A stretch of 64,000 nt of DNA from Candidatus Izimoplasma sp. HR2 (GCA_000753575.1 JRFF01000036.1:31546-95545); one strand, 5' to 3'. Counted from the first letter of the stretch, positions 56,057 to 64,000 are shown. The notes: generated by a model not told the origin, from the letters alone. Numbers and translations: made by a program.

Positions 56057-57384
56057 TATAACGCCTCCAATATTTTAACAAGTTTATCGATTTCAGCTTT
56101 AGTACGCTTCTCAGTCGCACTAAATAGTAATACATTATTCATTTTTTCATCATATTTACCTAAGTGAAGAGGACCTAAAATTCCTTCTTCATATAATTTA
56201 TTATTAATAACTTCATGATCTAATTCTGTTTTAATAGCTACATCTTTAAAGAATTCGTGATCGAATACTTTATTAAATTTAGGTAACTTAGTTACTTCAT
56301 CAAATAAATAATGAGTAGCATTATATGAATTAGTTTGAGCTTCTATTAAACCTTTTTTACCCATGATAGCTAAATATATAGTTACAAATAAAGCAATTAA
56401 ACTTTGATTTGAACAAATATTAGAATTAGCTTTTTCACGTCTTATGTGTTGTTCTCTTGCTTGTAATGTTAATACAAAAGCACGTTTACCTTCAGTATCT
56501 TTTGTAACACCACAAATTCTACCTGGCATTTTACGCATTAATTTGGTTGTTGTTGCTAAATAACCAATATAAGGTCCACCAAACTGTAGTGGAATACCTA
56601 AAGGTTGTCCATCACCTACAGCAATATCTACACCGTATTCAGCTGGACTTTTTAAGATTCCTAAAGTTGAAGGATCATGATTCATTATAAAGATCCCTTT
56701 AGTTTCATCTAAGATTTCTCTATATGCAGAATAATCTTCAATAATTCCATAGTAATTTGGATTTTGAACAATAATTCCAGCATAATCTTTTGAATTTTTA
56801 GCTTTAAAATCTTCAACATCAGTAATTCCGTTAACCGCATTAACATATTCTACTTTTAAGTTTCTATAAAGAGCATATGTTTCAACAACTTTAATGATAT
56901 TAGGATTTACTGTTCTTGATATAAGAATAGATTTTCTTTTACGTGCAGCTGTAGCCATAAACATAGCTTCAGCAGTCGCAGTAGATCCATCATACATAGA
57001 TGCATTTGATACATCTAATCCTGTTAATTCACAAATTAAACTTTGGTACTCAAAGATGTACTGTAAAGTCCCTTGTGAAATCTCTGGTTGATATGGTGTA
57101 TACGCAGTTAAAAACTCTTGTCTTTCAATTAAATGTCTAATAACTGAAGGTGTATAGTGATCATATGCTCCAGCACCTATAAAAGGAATAAGCTCCTTAT
57201 TTTTAGCTGCTAGTTCATTGAATCTTTGATAAATTTCAAGTTCACTATGACTTTTTGGGAGATCTAAATCTAATCCCATTAATTTACTTGGGATTTCAGC
57301 AAATAAATCATCAATATTGTCTACTCCAATTACCTCGAGCATTTCTTTAATATCTGCTTCTGTATGAGGTAAAAATTTAAACAT
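56056..57384 (-). CDS. gcvPA: Glycine dehydrogenase (decarboxylating), subunit 1
   Basis: A 442-residue first subunit of the split glycine dehydrogenase. The start FKFLPHTEADIKEMLEVIGV, the IGAGAYDHYTPSVIRHLIERQEFLTAYTPYQPEISQGTLQYIFEYQSLICELTGLDVSNASMYDG segment and REQHIRREKANSNICSNQ are family signatures. ATG follows AGGAGGATTACATT. Between gcvH and gcvPB, with a 1-base overlap at the stop. Confidence 0.96.
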   Translation of the reverse strand: MFKFLPHTEADIKEMLEVIGVDNIDDLFAEIPSKLMGLDLDLPKSHSELEIYQRFNELAAKNKELIPFIGAGAYDHYTPSVIRHLIERQEFLTAYTPYQPEISQGTLQYIFEYQSLICELTGLDVSNASMYDGSTATAEAMFMATAARKRKSILISRTVNPNIIKVVETYALYRNLKVEYVNAVNGITDVEDFKAKNSKDYAGIIVQNPNYYGIIEDYSAYREILDETKGIFIMNHDPSTLGILKSPAEYGVDIAVGDGQPLGIPLQFGGPYIGYLATTTKLMRKMPGRICGVTKDTEGKRAFVLTLQAREQHIRREKANSNICSNQSLIALFVTIYLAIMGKKGLIEAQTNSYNATHYLFDEVTKLPKFNKVFDHEFFKDVAIKTELDHEVINNKLYEEGILGPLHLGKYDEKMNNVLLFSATEKRTKAEIDKLVKILEAL

Positions 57385-57396
57385 AATGTAATCCTC

Positions 57397-57774
57397 CTAT
57401 TCGCAGATTTCTTTATATTGTTCTGCGTTTAATAATTTTTCTAATTCAGATTCATCAGATAGTTCAACTTTAACGATCCAGTTAGTAAATGCATCTGTAT
57501 TAAGTAATTCAGGTTCATCTTCTAAACTTTCATTAATTTCAACAACAGTTCCAGTAATAGGACTTAAAATATCTGAAGCAGCCTTAACTGATTCTATAGC
57601 ACCTAATTCTTCACCTTTTTCTAAACTATCATCTTCTTCTGGTAATTCTATAAATACTATTTCTCCTAAACTTTCTTGTGCATAATCAGTAATCCCGATA
57701 AATGCAAATCCGTCTTCTACTTTAACCCATTCGTGTGTATTAGTATAAAATAAACCTTCTACAATTTTACTCAT
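57397..57774 (-). CDS. gcvH: Glycine cleavage system H protein
   Basis: A 125-residue lipoyl carrier shuttling the aminomethyl group among P, T and L proteins. The lipoylation Lys lies in LGAIESVKAASDILSP (ESVKA). N-terminal YTNTHEWVKVEDGFAFIGITDYAQESLGEIVFIELPEE is typical. ATG follows AGGAGGAAATAAG. The cofactor would be attached by the LplA-LipA fusion encoded in the same operon. Confidence 0.97.
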   Translation of the reverse strand: MSKIVEGLFYTNTHEWVKVEDGFAFIGITDYAQESLGEIVFIELPEEDDSLEKGEELGAIESVKAASDILSPITGTVVEINESLEDEPELLNTDAFTNWIVKVELSDESELEKLLNAEQYKEICE

Positions 57775-57785
57775 CTTATTTCCTC

Positions 57786-58880
57786 CTAATTTTCTTTATA
57801 ACTTTTAGTATAGAATTTTTTGTTTCTTACAACTACTTTTTTCATTTTATTTCTTATTTGAACTTCTAACTCTGTGCCTCTTTTGTCAAACGGTCTATCT
57901 ATCATAGCCATTGCAACAGTTTCACCTGTACTAGGTGATCTATATCCAGTAGTTATTTCTCCTACTTTAGTACCATCTTTAAATATTTCATATCCGTGTC
58001 TTAATATTCCTTTATCAATTAGCTTAAGTCCTACTATTCTTCTTTTAGTCTTTTCAGCTTTTTGTTTAACAAGAACATCTTTACCAATAAAATCTCCAGC
58101 TTCAAGTCTTACTGAAATACTAGCAAGTCCTGCTTCTAGTGGTGTGATATCTTTACTAAGTTCATTTCCGTATAGCGGAAGTGCAACTTCAAAACGTAAA
58201 GTATCTCTACATCCAAGACCAGCTGGTGCAACGTTTTCTCCACCTGCTTCTAAGATTTCTTTCCATATTTCTTTAATCTCAGTTTCGTATCCATAAATCT
58301 CAAATCCATCTTCACCAGTATAACCAGTTCTTGAGACAAGAACATTTTTACCATTAATTAACATCATACTAAATGTGAAAAATGTTAATGTACTTAAATC
58401 ATAATCAGTTAATTTTTGTAATATTTCTTCAGCAAGAGGTCCTTGTAAAGCCACTTCTGAAATATTATCTGATTCATTAGTTAAAACACAATCAAACTTT
58501 TGTTGCTCAGTTGCCCAAGCAAAATCTTTATCTGCATTTGAAGCATTAACTACCATAATATAAAATTCATTATGAACTTTATAAACTAGTAAGTCATCAA
58601 CAACTCCTCCTGTAGGATAAAGCATCATTCCATATAATACTTGTCCATCAACCATTGAAGATACATCATTAGTAAATATATAATCTACAAATTTACCTGC
58701 TTCTTTACCTTTAACATAAAATTCTCCCATATGAGAAACATCAAAGATACCTGCTTTTTCTCTAACATAATTATGTTCTTCTGTAATAGATGTGTAAATA
58801 AGAGGCATTAAGAATCCTCCAAAGTCAACCATTTGTGCATCCAATGCAACATGTGCATCATATAATACTGTCTTCTTCAT
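57786..58880 (-). CDS. gcvT: Glycine cleavage system T protein (aminomethyltransferase)
   Basis: A 364-residue tetrahydrofolate-dependent enzyme releasing ammonia and methylene-THF. VDFGGFLMPLIYTSITEEHNYVREKAGIFDVSHMGEF, SRTGYTGEDGFEIYG and GLGCRDTLRFEVALPLYGNELSKDITPLEAGL are family segments. The real start is ATG at 58880 (MKKTVLYDAH); GGAGAG for it lies in the end of the upstream LplA-LipA gene, so initiation is coupled. The longer frame to 58913 is not real. Confidence 0.96.
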   Translation of the reverse strand: MKKTVLYDAHVALDAQMVDFGGFLMPLIYTSITEEHNYVREKAGIFDVSHMGEFYVKGKEAGKFVDYIFTNDVSSMVDGQVLYGMMLYPTGGVVDDLLVYKVHNEFYIMVVNASNADKDFAWATEQQKFDCVLTNESDNISEVALQGPLAEEILQKLTDYDLSTLTFFTFSMMLINGKNVLVSRTGYTGEDGFEIYGYETEIKEIWKEILEAGGENVAPAGLGCRDTLRFEVALPLYGNELSKDITPLEAGLASISVRLEAGDFIGKDVLVKQKAEKTKRRIVGLKLIDKGILRHGYEIFKDGTKVGEITTGYRSPSTGETVAMAMIDRPFDKRGTELEVQIRNKMKKVVVRNKKFYTKSYKEN

Positions 58881-58884
58881 AATC

Positions 58885-60723
58885 TCACTCTCCTTCAAAT
58901 TGTTCTCTAGCATGATATGAACTTCTTACAAGAGGTCCACTCGCTACATATCTAAAGCCTTTTTTCTTACCTTCTACTTTATATAAATCAAATTTTTCTA
59001 ATTCCACATACTCTTTAACAGCTATATGTAGATTTGATGGTCTTAAATATTGTCCAATAGTTAAAATATCGCATCCAATATTACGTAGATCATCCATTAA
59101 TCCTAAAACTTCATCCGTCTTCTCACCAATTCCAACCATTATTCCTGACTTAGTAAGCATCTCTGGATTTATTTCTTTAGTAGTTTTTAATAAATTTAAA
59201 CTTCTATTGTAATCAGCATTATCTCTAAAGCCTCTATATAGCCTATCTATTGTTTCTAAATTATGATTAATAACATCAGGTCCAGCGTCAACAACACGTT
59301 TTAAAGCATCATAATCACCCATAAAATCAGGTATTAATACCTCAACAGTCATTTCTGGTCTTTCTTTTTTAAGTAACTTAATACACTCAACAAATTGATT
59401 ACTACCATAATCACCTAAGTCATCTCTTGTAACCGAAGTAATAACAACATGTTTAAGATCCATTAAGACTGCAGCTTTTAAAATATTAGCAGACTCATTA
59501 TGATCTATTGGCATTGGATCAGCATGAGTAACATCACAAAAACTACAGTTTCTAGTACAGTGTGTTCCTAGTATCATAAATGTCGCAGTTTTTTGCGAGA
59601 AACATTCTAACTGATTAGGACAACTTGCCTCTTGACAAACAGTGTGCAAGTTATGTTGATTTAACAATGCTTTAATCTTTTTAGTTTCTTTATTTAAATT
59701 TGCCATATCAATTTTTAAATAATCTGGTTTACTAATTCTTTTTTTAGCTGGTTTCTCAAAAAAGAATTGTAAAAACTCGTTAGTTTTTAATTTATAAAAA
59801 TATTCTTTTACTTTAGTTGTTTTAGTAACTCCCAAAAAATCTTTATAAGTATAATTTACTCCAATAAAAGCGTTTTCAAAATCTTGAATTTTTTTGAGAC
59901 TAAAATAGTCCCCATTTATCTTAATATCTTCTACTATATCATTCTTTAATTCTAAGTAAACTGTAAAGTTTCCAGCATCAAATTTCTTCTTAATTGTTAT
60001 ACTATGTTTTGGACTCTTTCCATAGTTCCATTCATCAGTATAATACTTGTTCGAATACTTAACTATTTTTTCTAATTCTAACGTTTCTAAATGTACTATT
60101 TTTGTTGCTACTTTATTTACTAAGAAATCATAAAATTCATCAAGTGACATATCTATTTTTTCACCAAGATTGCAAACCCTAGATTTAACACTACTTATTG
60201 CGTGGCTAAATAACTTGGATTTATCAGGAGTTAAACTCCCAACTAATTTTGTAAAATCAGTATTAAATAATATTGTTCCATGAATTACCATTTTATCTTT
60301 ATAAATATATTCAGCGTTACCACTAAACTTTTTACCATCTGATAAAATATCGTTTCTTCCCGTAAACTCAGCGTTTAAACCAAGTTCCCTTACTGTATTT
60401 ACTATATGCTCTACATGCCCTTCAAAAATGTTCTTATGGCTCTTATTATTAGTAATAAACGAAAACTGTAAACAGCCTGGATCAGTATATACTGCTCCAC
60501 CACCACTCATTCTTCTTACAACTTCAATATTGTTTTTTTTAACAAAATCAGTATCAATCTCTAAACTTGTTACTTGATGTCTACCAATCATTACTGAAGG
60601 TTTCGTATTCCATAATAAAAAGATGTCACCATCATGTCTATAATCTTTAATTAAATACTCCTCTAAACCAAAATAAAAACCACAGTCATTTGTAGTGTTA
60701 TCTTTTGTATCTATATAAAGCAT
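58885..60723 (-). CDS. Lipoate-protein ligase-lipoyl synthase fusion (LplA-LipA)
   Basis: A 612-residue natural fusion. Residues 1-325 are a complete LplA: RRMSGGGAVYTDPGCLQFSF, GRNDILSDGKKFSGNAEYIYKDKMVIHGTILF and the C-terminal accessory domain (IVEDIKINGDYFSLKKIQDFENAFIG). Residues from about 328 are a complete LipA: auxiliary cluster CQEASCPNQLEC (Cys363/368/374), radical-SAM CTRNCSFC (389/393/396), and C-terminal VRSSYHAREQF (the RSSYH Ser ligand). The activities attach and then sulphurate the octanoyl or lipoyl arm of GcvH. ATG follows GATGGTGAAGAA. First gene of the operon, ending with TGA; a -10 TATCAT is at 60754-60749 (minus strand). Confidence 0.93.
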   Translation of the reverse strand: MLYIDTKDNTTNDCGFYFGLEEYLIKDYRHDGDIFLLWNTKPSVMIGRHQVTSLEIDTDFVKKNNIEVVRRMSGGGAVYTDPGCLQFSFITNNKSHKNIFEGHVEHIVNTVRELGLNAEFTGRNDILSDGKKFSGNAEYIYKDKMVIHGTILFNTDFTKLVGSLTPDKSKLFSHAISSVKSRVCNLGEKIDMSLDEFYDFLVNKVATKIVHLETLELEKIVKYSNKYYTDEWNYGKSPKHSITIKKKFDAGNFTVYLELKNDIVEDIKINGDYFSLKKIQDFENAFIGVNYTYKDFLGVTKTTKVKEYFYKLKTNEFLQFFFEKPAKKRISKPDYLKIDMANLNKETKKIKALLNQHNLHTVCQEASCPNQLECFSQKTATFMILGTHCTRNCSFCDVTHADPMPIDHNESANILKAAVLMDLKHVVITSVTRDDLGDYGSNQFVECIKLLKKERPEMTVEVLIPDFMGDYDALKRVVDAGPDVINHNLETIDRLYRGFRDNADYNRSLNLLKTTKEINPEMLTKSGIMVGIGEKTDEVLGLMDDLRNIGCDILTIGQYLRPSNLHIAVKEYVELEKFDLYKVEGKKKGFRYVASGPLVRSSYHAREQFEGE

Positions 60724-60790
60724 TTCTTCACCATCTTTCTACATAATAATGATACCATAAAAGTTAAAAAATAAAAGGAAAAAAAACTAA

Positions 60791-60818
60791 AAAAAAGACA
60801 AGAAATTCTTGTCTTTTA
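60791..60818 (-). terminator. Terminator of the membrane-HU gene
   Basis: Stem AAAAGACAAG/CTTGTCTTTT with loop AATTT, then U-run on the minus strand. Confidence 0.88.
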
Positions 60819-62657
60819 TTTCGGTTCAAAATTCTTCTTAAATTTATCATCAAATCTTAATCTAGCTTGTCTATGTGAAGGTACAACAATTTTTTTATTT
60901 GTTTGTGGATTTACTGCATCTTTTGCAGGCATTTTAATAGTAGTAAATGTCCCAAATCCAGGAATATCTATATCTTTACCCTTAGCTAATTCTTCTTTAA
61001 CTACTTCGGCAAAGAATTTTAAGAATTTGTTGCTTTTATTTTTACTAATACCAGTTTTTTCTTCTATATAAACAATGATATCAGCTTTAGTTTTTTTAAG
61101 TTCTTTAGGTTTTGCTGGTTTTACAACTTTGGGAGCTTCTGCTTTCTTTTTAGTTAATGCAGCAGCGTTAGCTAACTCTTCTTGTTTTGCTAATTCAGTT
61201 TTTCTTTTTTCTTCAAGCTTAGCTTCTTTTTCAGCAAGTAGTTTTGCTTGTTTTTCTTCTTCAAGTTTAACTTCTTTTTCAGCTGTACGTTTTGCCTCTT
61301 CTTCAGCAAGTTTTGCTTCTTTTTCTTCTTTACGTATTTGTTTATTTGACTTTTCTTGCTTTTCAGGTTCCTTAGTAACAGCTGCTTTTAGATCACTTAT
61401 AGGTTTAGAATCAGTAATAATCATATCTTTAAATAATTTATCTGGTAAAAATCTAACTTCATTTGATTCAGGTATAACAATTGTCTCTCCAGTTTTTGGG
61501 TTAACACCTTTTTTGGATTTATTTGTAACTACTTTAAATTTACCAAATTTACCTATATTAACTTCATTACTATTAGAAATTTCCTCAACTATTATATCTA
61601 ATAATGAATTGATAACAAGTTTACATTTTACTTTTGTTAGACTAGATGATTGAGCAGCTAATGAAATTAATTCAGCCTTATTAATACTAGTAACAAGTTT
61701 ATTTTTATCAGATGATTCTTTAATACTATCTGTAATTTCTTTTTTATCTTTATTTTTTGTCTGAGCAACTATTAAGGCTTCTTTTTTTCTTGACTCTTTA
61801 TCGATAGCCACTTGTTTAGCTAATTCAGCTTTTTCAATAGCTTTTGCTTTAGCTAACTCAGCTTTTCTTGCTAATTCAACTTCTTTTTCAGCTGCATGTT
61901 TTATTGCTTTTTCAACTTTTTCAGCTTCTTTTACTTCTTTTTGAGCTGCTTTTTCTTCATCTTTAGCTTTCTTTTGAACTGCCTTTTCTTCATCTTTAGC
62001 TTTCTTTTGAACAGCTTTCTCTTCGTCAGTTGCTTTCCTTTGAATAGCTTTCTCTTCATCAGATGCTTTCTTTTGGATAGCTTTTTCTTTATCACTAGCA
62101 TGTTTATGAACAGCATTTTCAGCTTTTCTTATATTACGTTTATCTTTAAAAGTAGCAATCTGTTCTTTTAACTTAGTAATAACGCTAGAAAAGAATTCTT
62201 TAGTACTGTTAAGAGCACTCCTAAACATTTCGCCAACATTTGGATATGTTCTAGTCTTTTTAGGTTTCTTAGCTCTTTTAGCTTTTTTTGTCTTAGCATT
62301 AATTCTATTTTCTTTAATATCTTCATAAAGTTTAGATTCTGAGAAATCTGAACTTGCTTCTTCTTTCATTCTTAATTTATATGCCGTTGCAGATTCTAAA
62401 TCATCTTCTTTAGATAGTAGGAATACCATTACTCTTGCTAAAATTACAAAAATAACTACTAAAGACCCCAAGAACCATATAGTCACTTGGAAGAATGTTT
62501 TAGAAGAATCAATCGAACAATTTAGTGTTCCATTACAAATGATTGCTTGTTGGGTTACAGCAAAAAAGAGATCAATTATCAATAAAACGAACGAAATAAT
62601 TACTGAGAACATTGATACTTTAAGTATTTTATTATATAAAAGTTCAGTTTTTGACAT
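60816..62657 (-). CDS. Membrane-anchored protein with hendecad helix and two HU domains
   Basis: A 613-residue protein of unusual architecture. Two membrane helices (about 14-34 and 58-82) flank an outside loop with Cys41 and Cys47; the rest is cytoplasmic. Residues 185-295 are a charged helix with 11-residue repeats (KKASDEEKAIQ, RKATDEEKAVQ, KKAKDEEKAVQ). HU/IHF domain 1 spans about 323-412 (GKFGKFKV, GVNPKTGETIVIPESNEVRF); a Lys/Glu-rich linker follows; HU domain 2 spans about 521-611 (DIPGFGTFTTIKMPAKDAVNPQTNKKIVVPSHRQARLRF), both with the DNA-binding arm Pro. It probably tethers DNA to the membrane. ATG follows AGAGGTGAAATT. Single gene with its own promoter and terminator. Confidence 0.88.
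   Translation of the reverse strand: MSKTELLYNKILKVSMFSVIISFVLLIIDLFFAVTQQAIICNGTLNCSIDSSKTFFQVTIWFLGSLVVIFVILARVMVFLLSKEDDLESATAYKLRMKEEASSDFSESKLYEDIKENRINAKTKKAKRAKKPKKTRTYPNVGEMFRSALNSTKEFFSSVITKLKEQIATFKDKRNIRKAENAVHKHASDKEKAIQKKASDEEKAIQRKATDEEKAVQKKAKDEEKAVQKKAKDEEKAAQKEVKEAEKVEKAIKHAAEKEVELARKAELAKAKAIEKAELAKQVAIDKESRKKEALIVAQTKNKDKKEITDSIKESSDKNKLVTSINKAELISLAAQSSSLTKVKCKLVINSLLDIIVEEISNSNEVNIGKFGKFKVVTNKSKKGVNPKTGETIVIPESNEVRFLPDKLFKDMIITDSKPISDLKAAVTKEPEKQEKSNKQIRKEEKEAKLAEEEAKRTAEKEVKLEEEKQAKLLAEKEAKLEEKRKTELAKQEELANAAALTKKKAEAPKVVKPAKPKELKKTKADIIVYIEEKTGISKNKSNKFLKFFAEVVKEELAKGKDIDIPGFGTFTTIKMPAKDAVNPQTNKKIVVPSHRQARLRFDDKFKKNFEPK
61930..62115 (-). repeat. 33-bp coding tandem repeats (11-residue units)
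   Basis: Within the HU gene, about five degenerate 33-bp units encode hendecad repeats such as KKASDEEKAIQ and KKAKDEEKAVQ. The period of 11 favours a straight or right-handed helix with a constant charge pattern. The units diverge mainly at wobble positions. Confidence 0.85.
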
Positions 62658-62680
62658 AATTTCACCTCTTCACTAATAGT

Positions 62681-62709
62681 ATTTTACCTTATTTTGTCAC
62701 TTTTATCAA
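62681..62709 (-). promoter_or_regulatory. Promoter of the membrane-HU gene
   Basis: On the minus strand: -35 TTGATA (62709-62704), 17-base spacer ending in GG, -10 TAAAAT (62686-62681), 24 bases before the start codon. Confidence 0.7.
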
Positions 62710-62761
62710 TCTAACTTGACATTATTTTGTAAAGCTACAATGATTTTAAAACAAATAGTGA

Positions 62762-62767
62762 TATAAT
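62762..62767 (+). promoter_or_regulatory. -10 element of the M14-like gene
   Basis: TATAAT preceded by GTGA, 54 bases before the ATG. Upstream hexamer at standard distance is weak. Confidence 0.45.
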
Positions 62768-62820
62768 TACTGTATTAGGGTATATATTTTATTATTTAGT
62801 TAAGAAATAAGGTGATTAAA

Positions 62821-63912
62821 ATGCTGAATTATTGTAAAGATTATAACGAGTTAAAATTGGATTTAGATTTGAATCTAAGAAAGCTTAAATCGATGGGATA
62901 TCACATATTTATTAAATCTAACCCAATCTACCAAAATCTATCAAATGATAAGATAGTTATTAAAAGTAAAAAGGATGTTAAAAATAGACTAGTAATTTCT
63001 ATTGGACTTCATGGTATAGAAGGCTATGTAGGACATGCTTCTTTAATCTCATTTTTTGATAATATTTTAGCTACTTTAAGTGATGAAACTGAAGTAGTAA
63101 TTTATCATGGAATAAATCCATTTGGTATGAAACATTTCAGAAGAACAAATGAAAATAATGTAGATTTAAATAGGAATTTTTCTACAAATAAATTCACTTC
63201 TGAAAATATAGAATATAAAAAGATAGAATATTTCTTTACTCCAAGAAAATATACAACTAAAAAAACTGCGAATCTAGGATTTTATGGAACTCTAACTAAA
63301 TTAATTGCTAAATATGGTGTAACTGCCTTAAAAGAAGCTACCTTACTAGGTCAGAAATCATTACCTAATGGAGTTTATTATAGCGGAGAAACATATCAAG
63401 AATCTACTAGATATATGCTATCAGAAATTCCTAAAATACTTTTATATATAGAAAAAGTTGTTTGGATTGATTTACATACTGGTTACGGTCCTAGGTATCA
63501 AATGAGTATTATTAATTCTAAGTATGAAAAAGCATCTACTAAGGAAGTAATTGAAAAAATTAATTATCCAATTGTTTTAGGACTAAATGCTGAAGACTTT
63601 TATGATGTAGATGGAGACATGCTAGAAAATATCTATTTTATAAAAAACAAGTTAAAATCTAAATGTGATTTATATGCTACTTGTTTTGAATTTGGTACAC
63701 TAGGAGATTCAACAAGAAAGATGATTGAAAGTTTAAAAGCTACAGTATTTGAAAACTCAACTCATCATATAAATCAATCTCCTAAATTTAAAGAATACTC
63801 AAATATCCTTTATAAAGAACAGTTTCTACCAAGTTCAGAAAAATGGAGAGTCAAAGCTGAAAAAGATTTTATTCAAGCAATTACTGGAATAATTAACTAT
63901 AAACAAATTTAA
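62821..63912 (+). CDS. DUF2817/M14-like carboxypeptidase-type protein
   Basis: A 363-residue protein of the DUF2817 group, related to M14 zinc carboxypeptidases. The zinc-site pattern is visible: ISIGLHGIEGYVG (H-G-I-E: His and Glu), HGINPFGMKHFRRTNENNVDLNRNF (catalytic-type Arg/Asn) and VVWIDLHTGYGP (third His), with CFEFGTLGDSTRKM (Glu) near the end. Substrates of the group are not known; peptide or amide hydrolysis is inferred. No signal peptide. ATG at 62821 follows AAATAAGGTGATTAAA; the frame's upstream GTG is part of it. Divergent from the HU gene, with a good terminator. Confidence 0.85.
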   Translation: MLNYCKDYNELKLDLDLNLRKLKSMGYHIFIKSNPIYQNLSNDKIVIKSKKDVKNRLVISIGLHGIEGYVGHASLISFFDNILATLSDETEVVIYHGINPFGMKHFRRTNENNVDLNRNFSTNKFTSENIEYKKIEYFFTPRKYTTKKTANLGFYGTLTKLIAKYGVTALKEATLLGQKSLPNGVYYSGETYQESTRYMLSEIPKILLYIEKVVWIDLHTGYGPRYQMSIINSKYEKASTKEVIEKINYPIVLGLNAEDFYDVDGDMLENIYFIKNKLKSKCDLYATCFEFGTLGDSTRKMIESLKATVFENSTHHINQSPKFKEYSNILYKEQFLPSSEKWRVKAEKDFIQAITGIINYKQI

Positions 63913-63941
63913 AACTCATGAAATTAATCATGAGTTTTTTT
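63911..63941 (+). terminator. Terminator of the M14-like gene
   Basis: Stem AAAACTCATGA/TCATGAGTTTT with loop AATTAA, followed by U. Confidence 0.9.
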
Positions 63942-63960
63942 ATCTTAACGTTCAAGAAAA

Positions 63961-63999
63961 CTCCCACTTCAAGTATATTAATAATGTGGTAAGTGGGGG
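63961..63999. repeat. Inverted repeat at the right window edge
   Basis: CTCCCACTT and AAGTGGGGG can form a 9-bp stem (one G-U) with a 21-base loop. It is cut by the window edge; GC-rich arms stand out in this AT-rich DNA. Could be a structured RNA or an element end. Confidence 0.4.
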
Positions 64000-64000
64000 A

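Noticed and set aside
60724..60815. Glycine riboswitch before the gcv operon
   Set aside because: The leader is under 100 bases and contains only a promoter and a terminator from the HU gene.
61930..62115. CRISPR array from the 33-bp repeats
   Set aside because: No unique spacers; the repeats are contiguous, degenerate at wobble bases and stay in the reading frame.
61896..62171. Plus-strand frame rich in Phe, Cys and Leu inside the HU gene
   Set aside because: It is the reverse of the Lys/Glu repeats; it has no Shine-Dalgarno and low-complexity composition.

Overview
The window is AT-rich bacterial DNA (64 kb) that reads as a Firmicutes-type genome, most like a free-living relative of the Mollicutes (Acholeplasma/Izemoplasma/Haloplasma-like). 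This placement is inferred from gene content and order, AT-richness and small gaps, not from a tree. The standard code fits: TGA ends real genes (for example the LplA-LipA fusion at 58885-58887 and the overlapping trmK/nif3 and gcvPB/lpd junctions) and Trp is TGG. Most genes lie on the minus strand, so replication probably runs from high to low coordinates.

Layout. 1-9.7 kb: a T-box-controlled hisS (3' part outside the window), two GNAT acetyltransferases, then a minus-strand run of dtd, bifunctional rel, apt, recJ, argS and nadC. At 9.7-10.7 kb this run is headed by a Fic-like protein that has lost its catalytic residues and carries a C-terminal winged helix. 10.9-16.5 kb: topoisomerase IV (parC, parE), plsY and a VOC protein. 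16.5-19.1 kb: an amino-acid ABC transporter under a lysine-riboswitch-like leader. 19.2-20.5 kb: a solitary TnpB. 20.6-21.5 kb: a YneF protein, a broken membrane-protein remnant and a small 2x[4Fe-4S] ferredoxin. 21.5-31.1 kb: housekeeping block nif3-like, trmK, rpoD, dnaG, glyQS, recO, era, cdd, ybeY, phoH, rpsU. 31.3-34.6 kb: two unknown membrane-anchored proteins, mtaB and a winged-helix regulator. 34.7-39.4 kb: hrcA-grpE-dnaK-dnaJ behind two CIRCE operators. 39.4-42.3 kb: a metallo-beta-lactamase-fold gene without a canonical start, a ROK sugar kinase, rpmG and ispG.

42.3-53.2 kb is a type IV pilus/competence-pseudopilus locus: PilO-, PilN- and PilM-like proteins, prepilin peptidase, major pilin, PilC, PilB and an unknown anchored protein on the minus strand, with two minor prepilins and a large prepilin-like protein divergent on the plus strand. 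No retraction ATPase is seen. 53.3-60.7 kb is a complete glycine cleavage operon (gcvT, gcvH, gcvPA, gcvPB, lpd) led by a lipoate ligase-lipoyl synthase fusion, so the operon encodes the enzyme and its cofactor assembly together. At 60.8-62.7 kb is a protein with two membrane helices, a long charged helix containing 11-residue repeats and two HU domains, which looks like a membrane-tethered nucleoid protein. The window ends with a DUF2817/M14-like peptidase.

The most unusual items are the membrane-anchored double-HU protein, the pseudo-Fic winged-helix protein next to nadC with its own repeat-containing promoter, the LplA-LipA fusion, the TnpB with a displaced active-site glutamate, and the non-AUG metallo-hydrolase start. 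Start sites given here follow ribosome-binding sites and often differ from the longest open frame.
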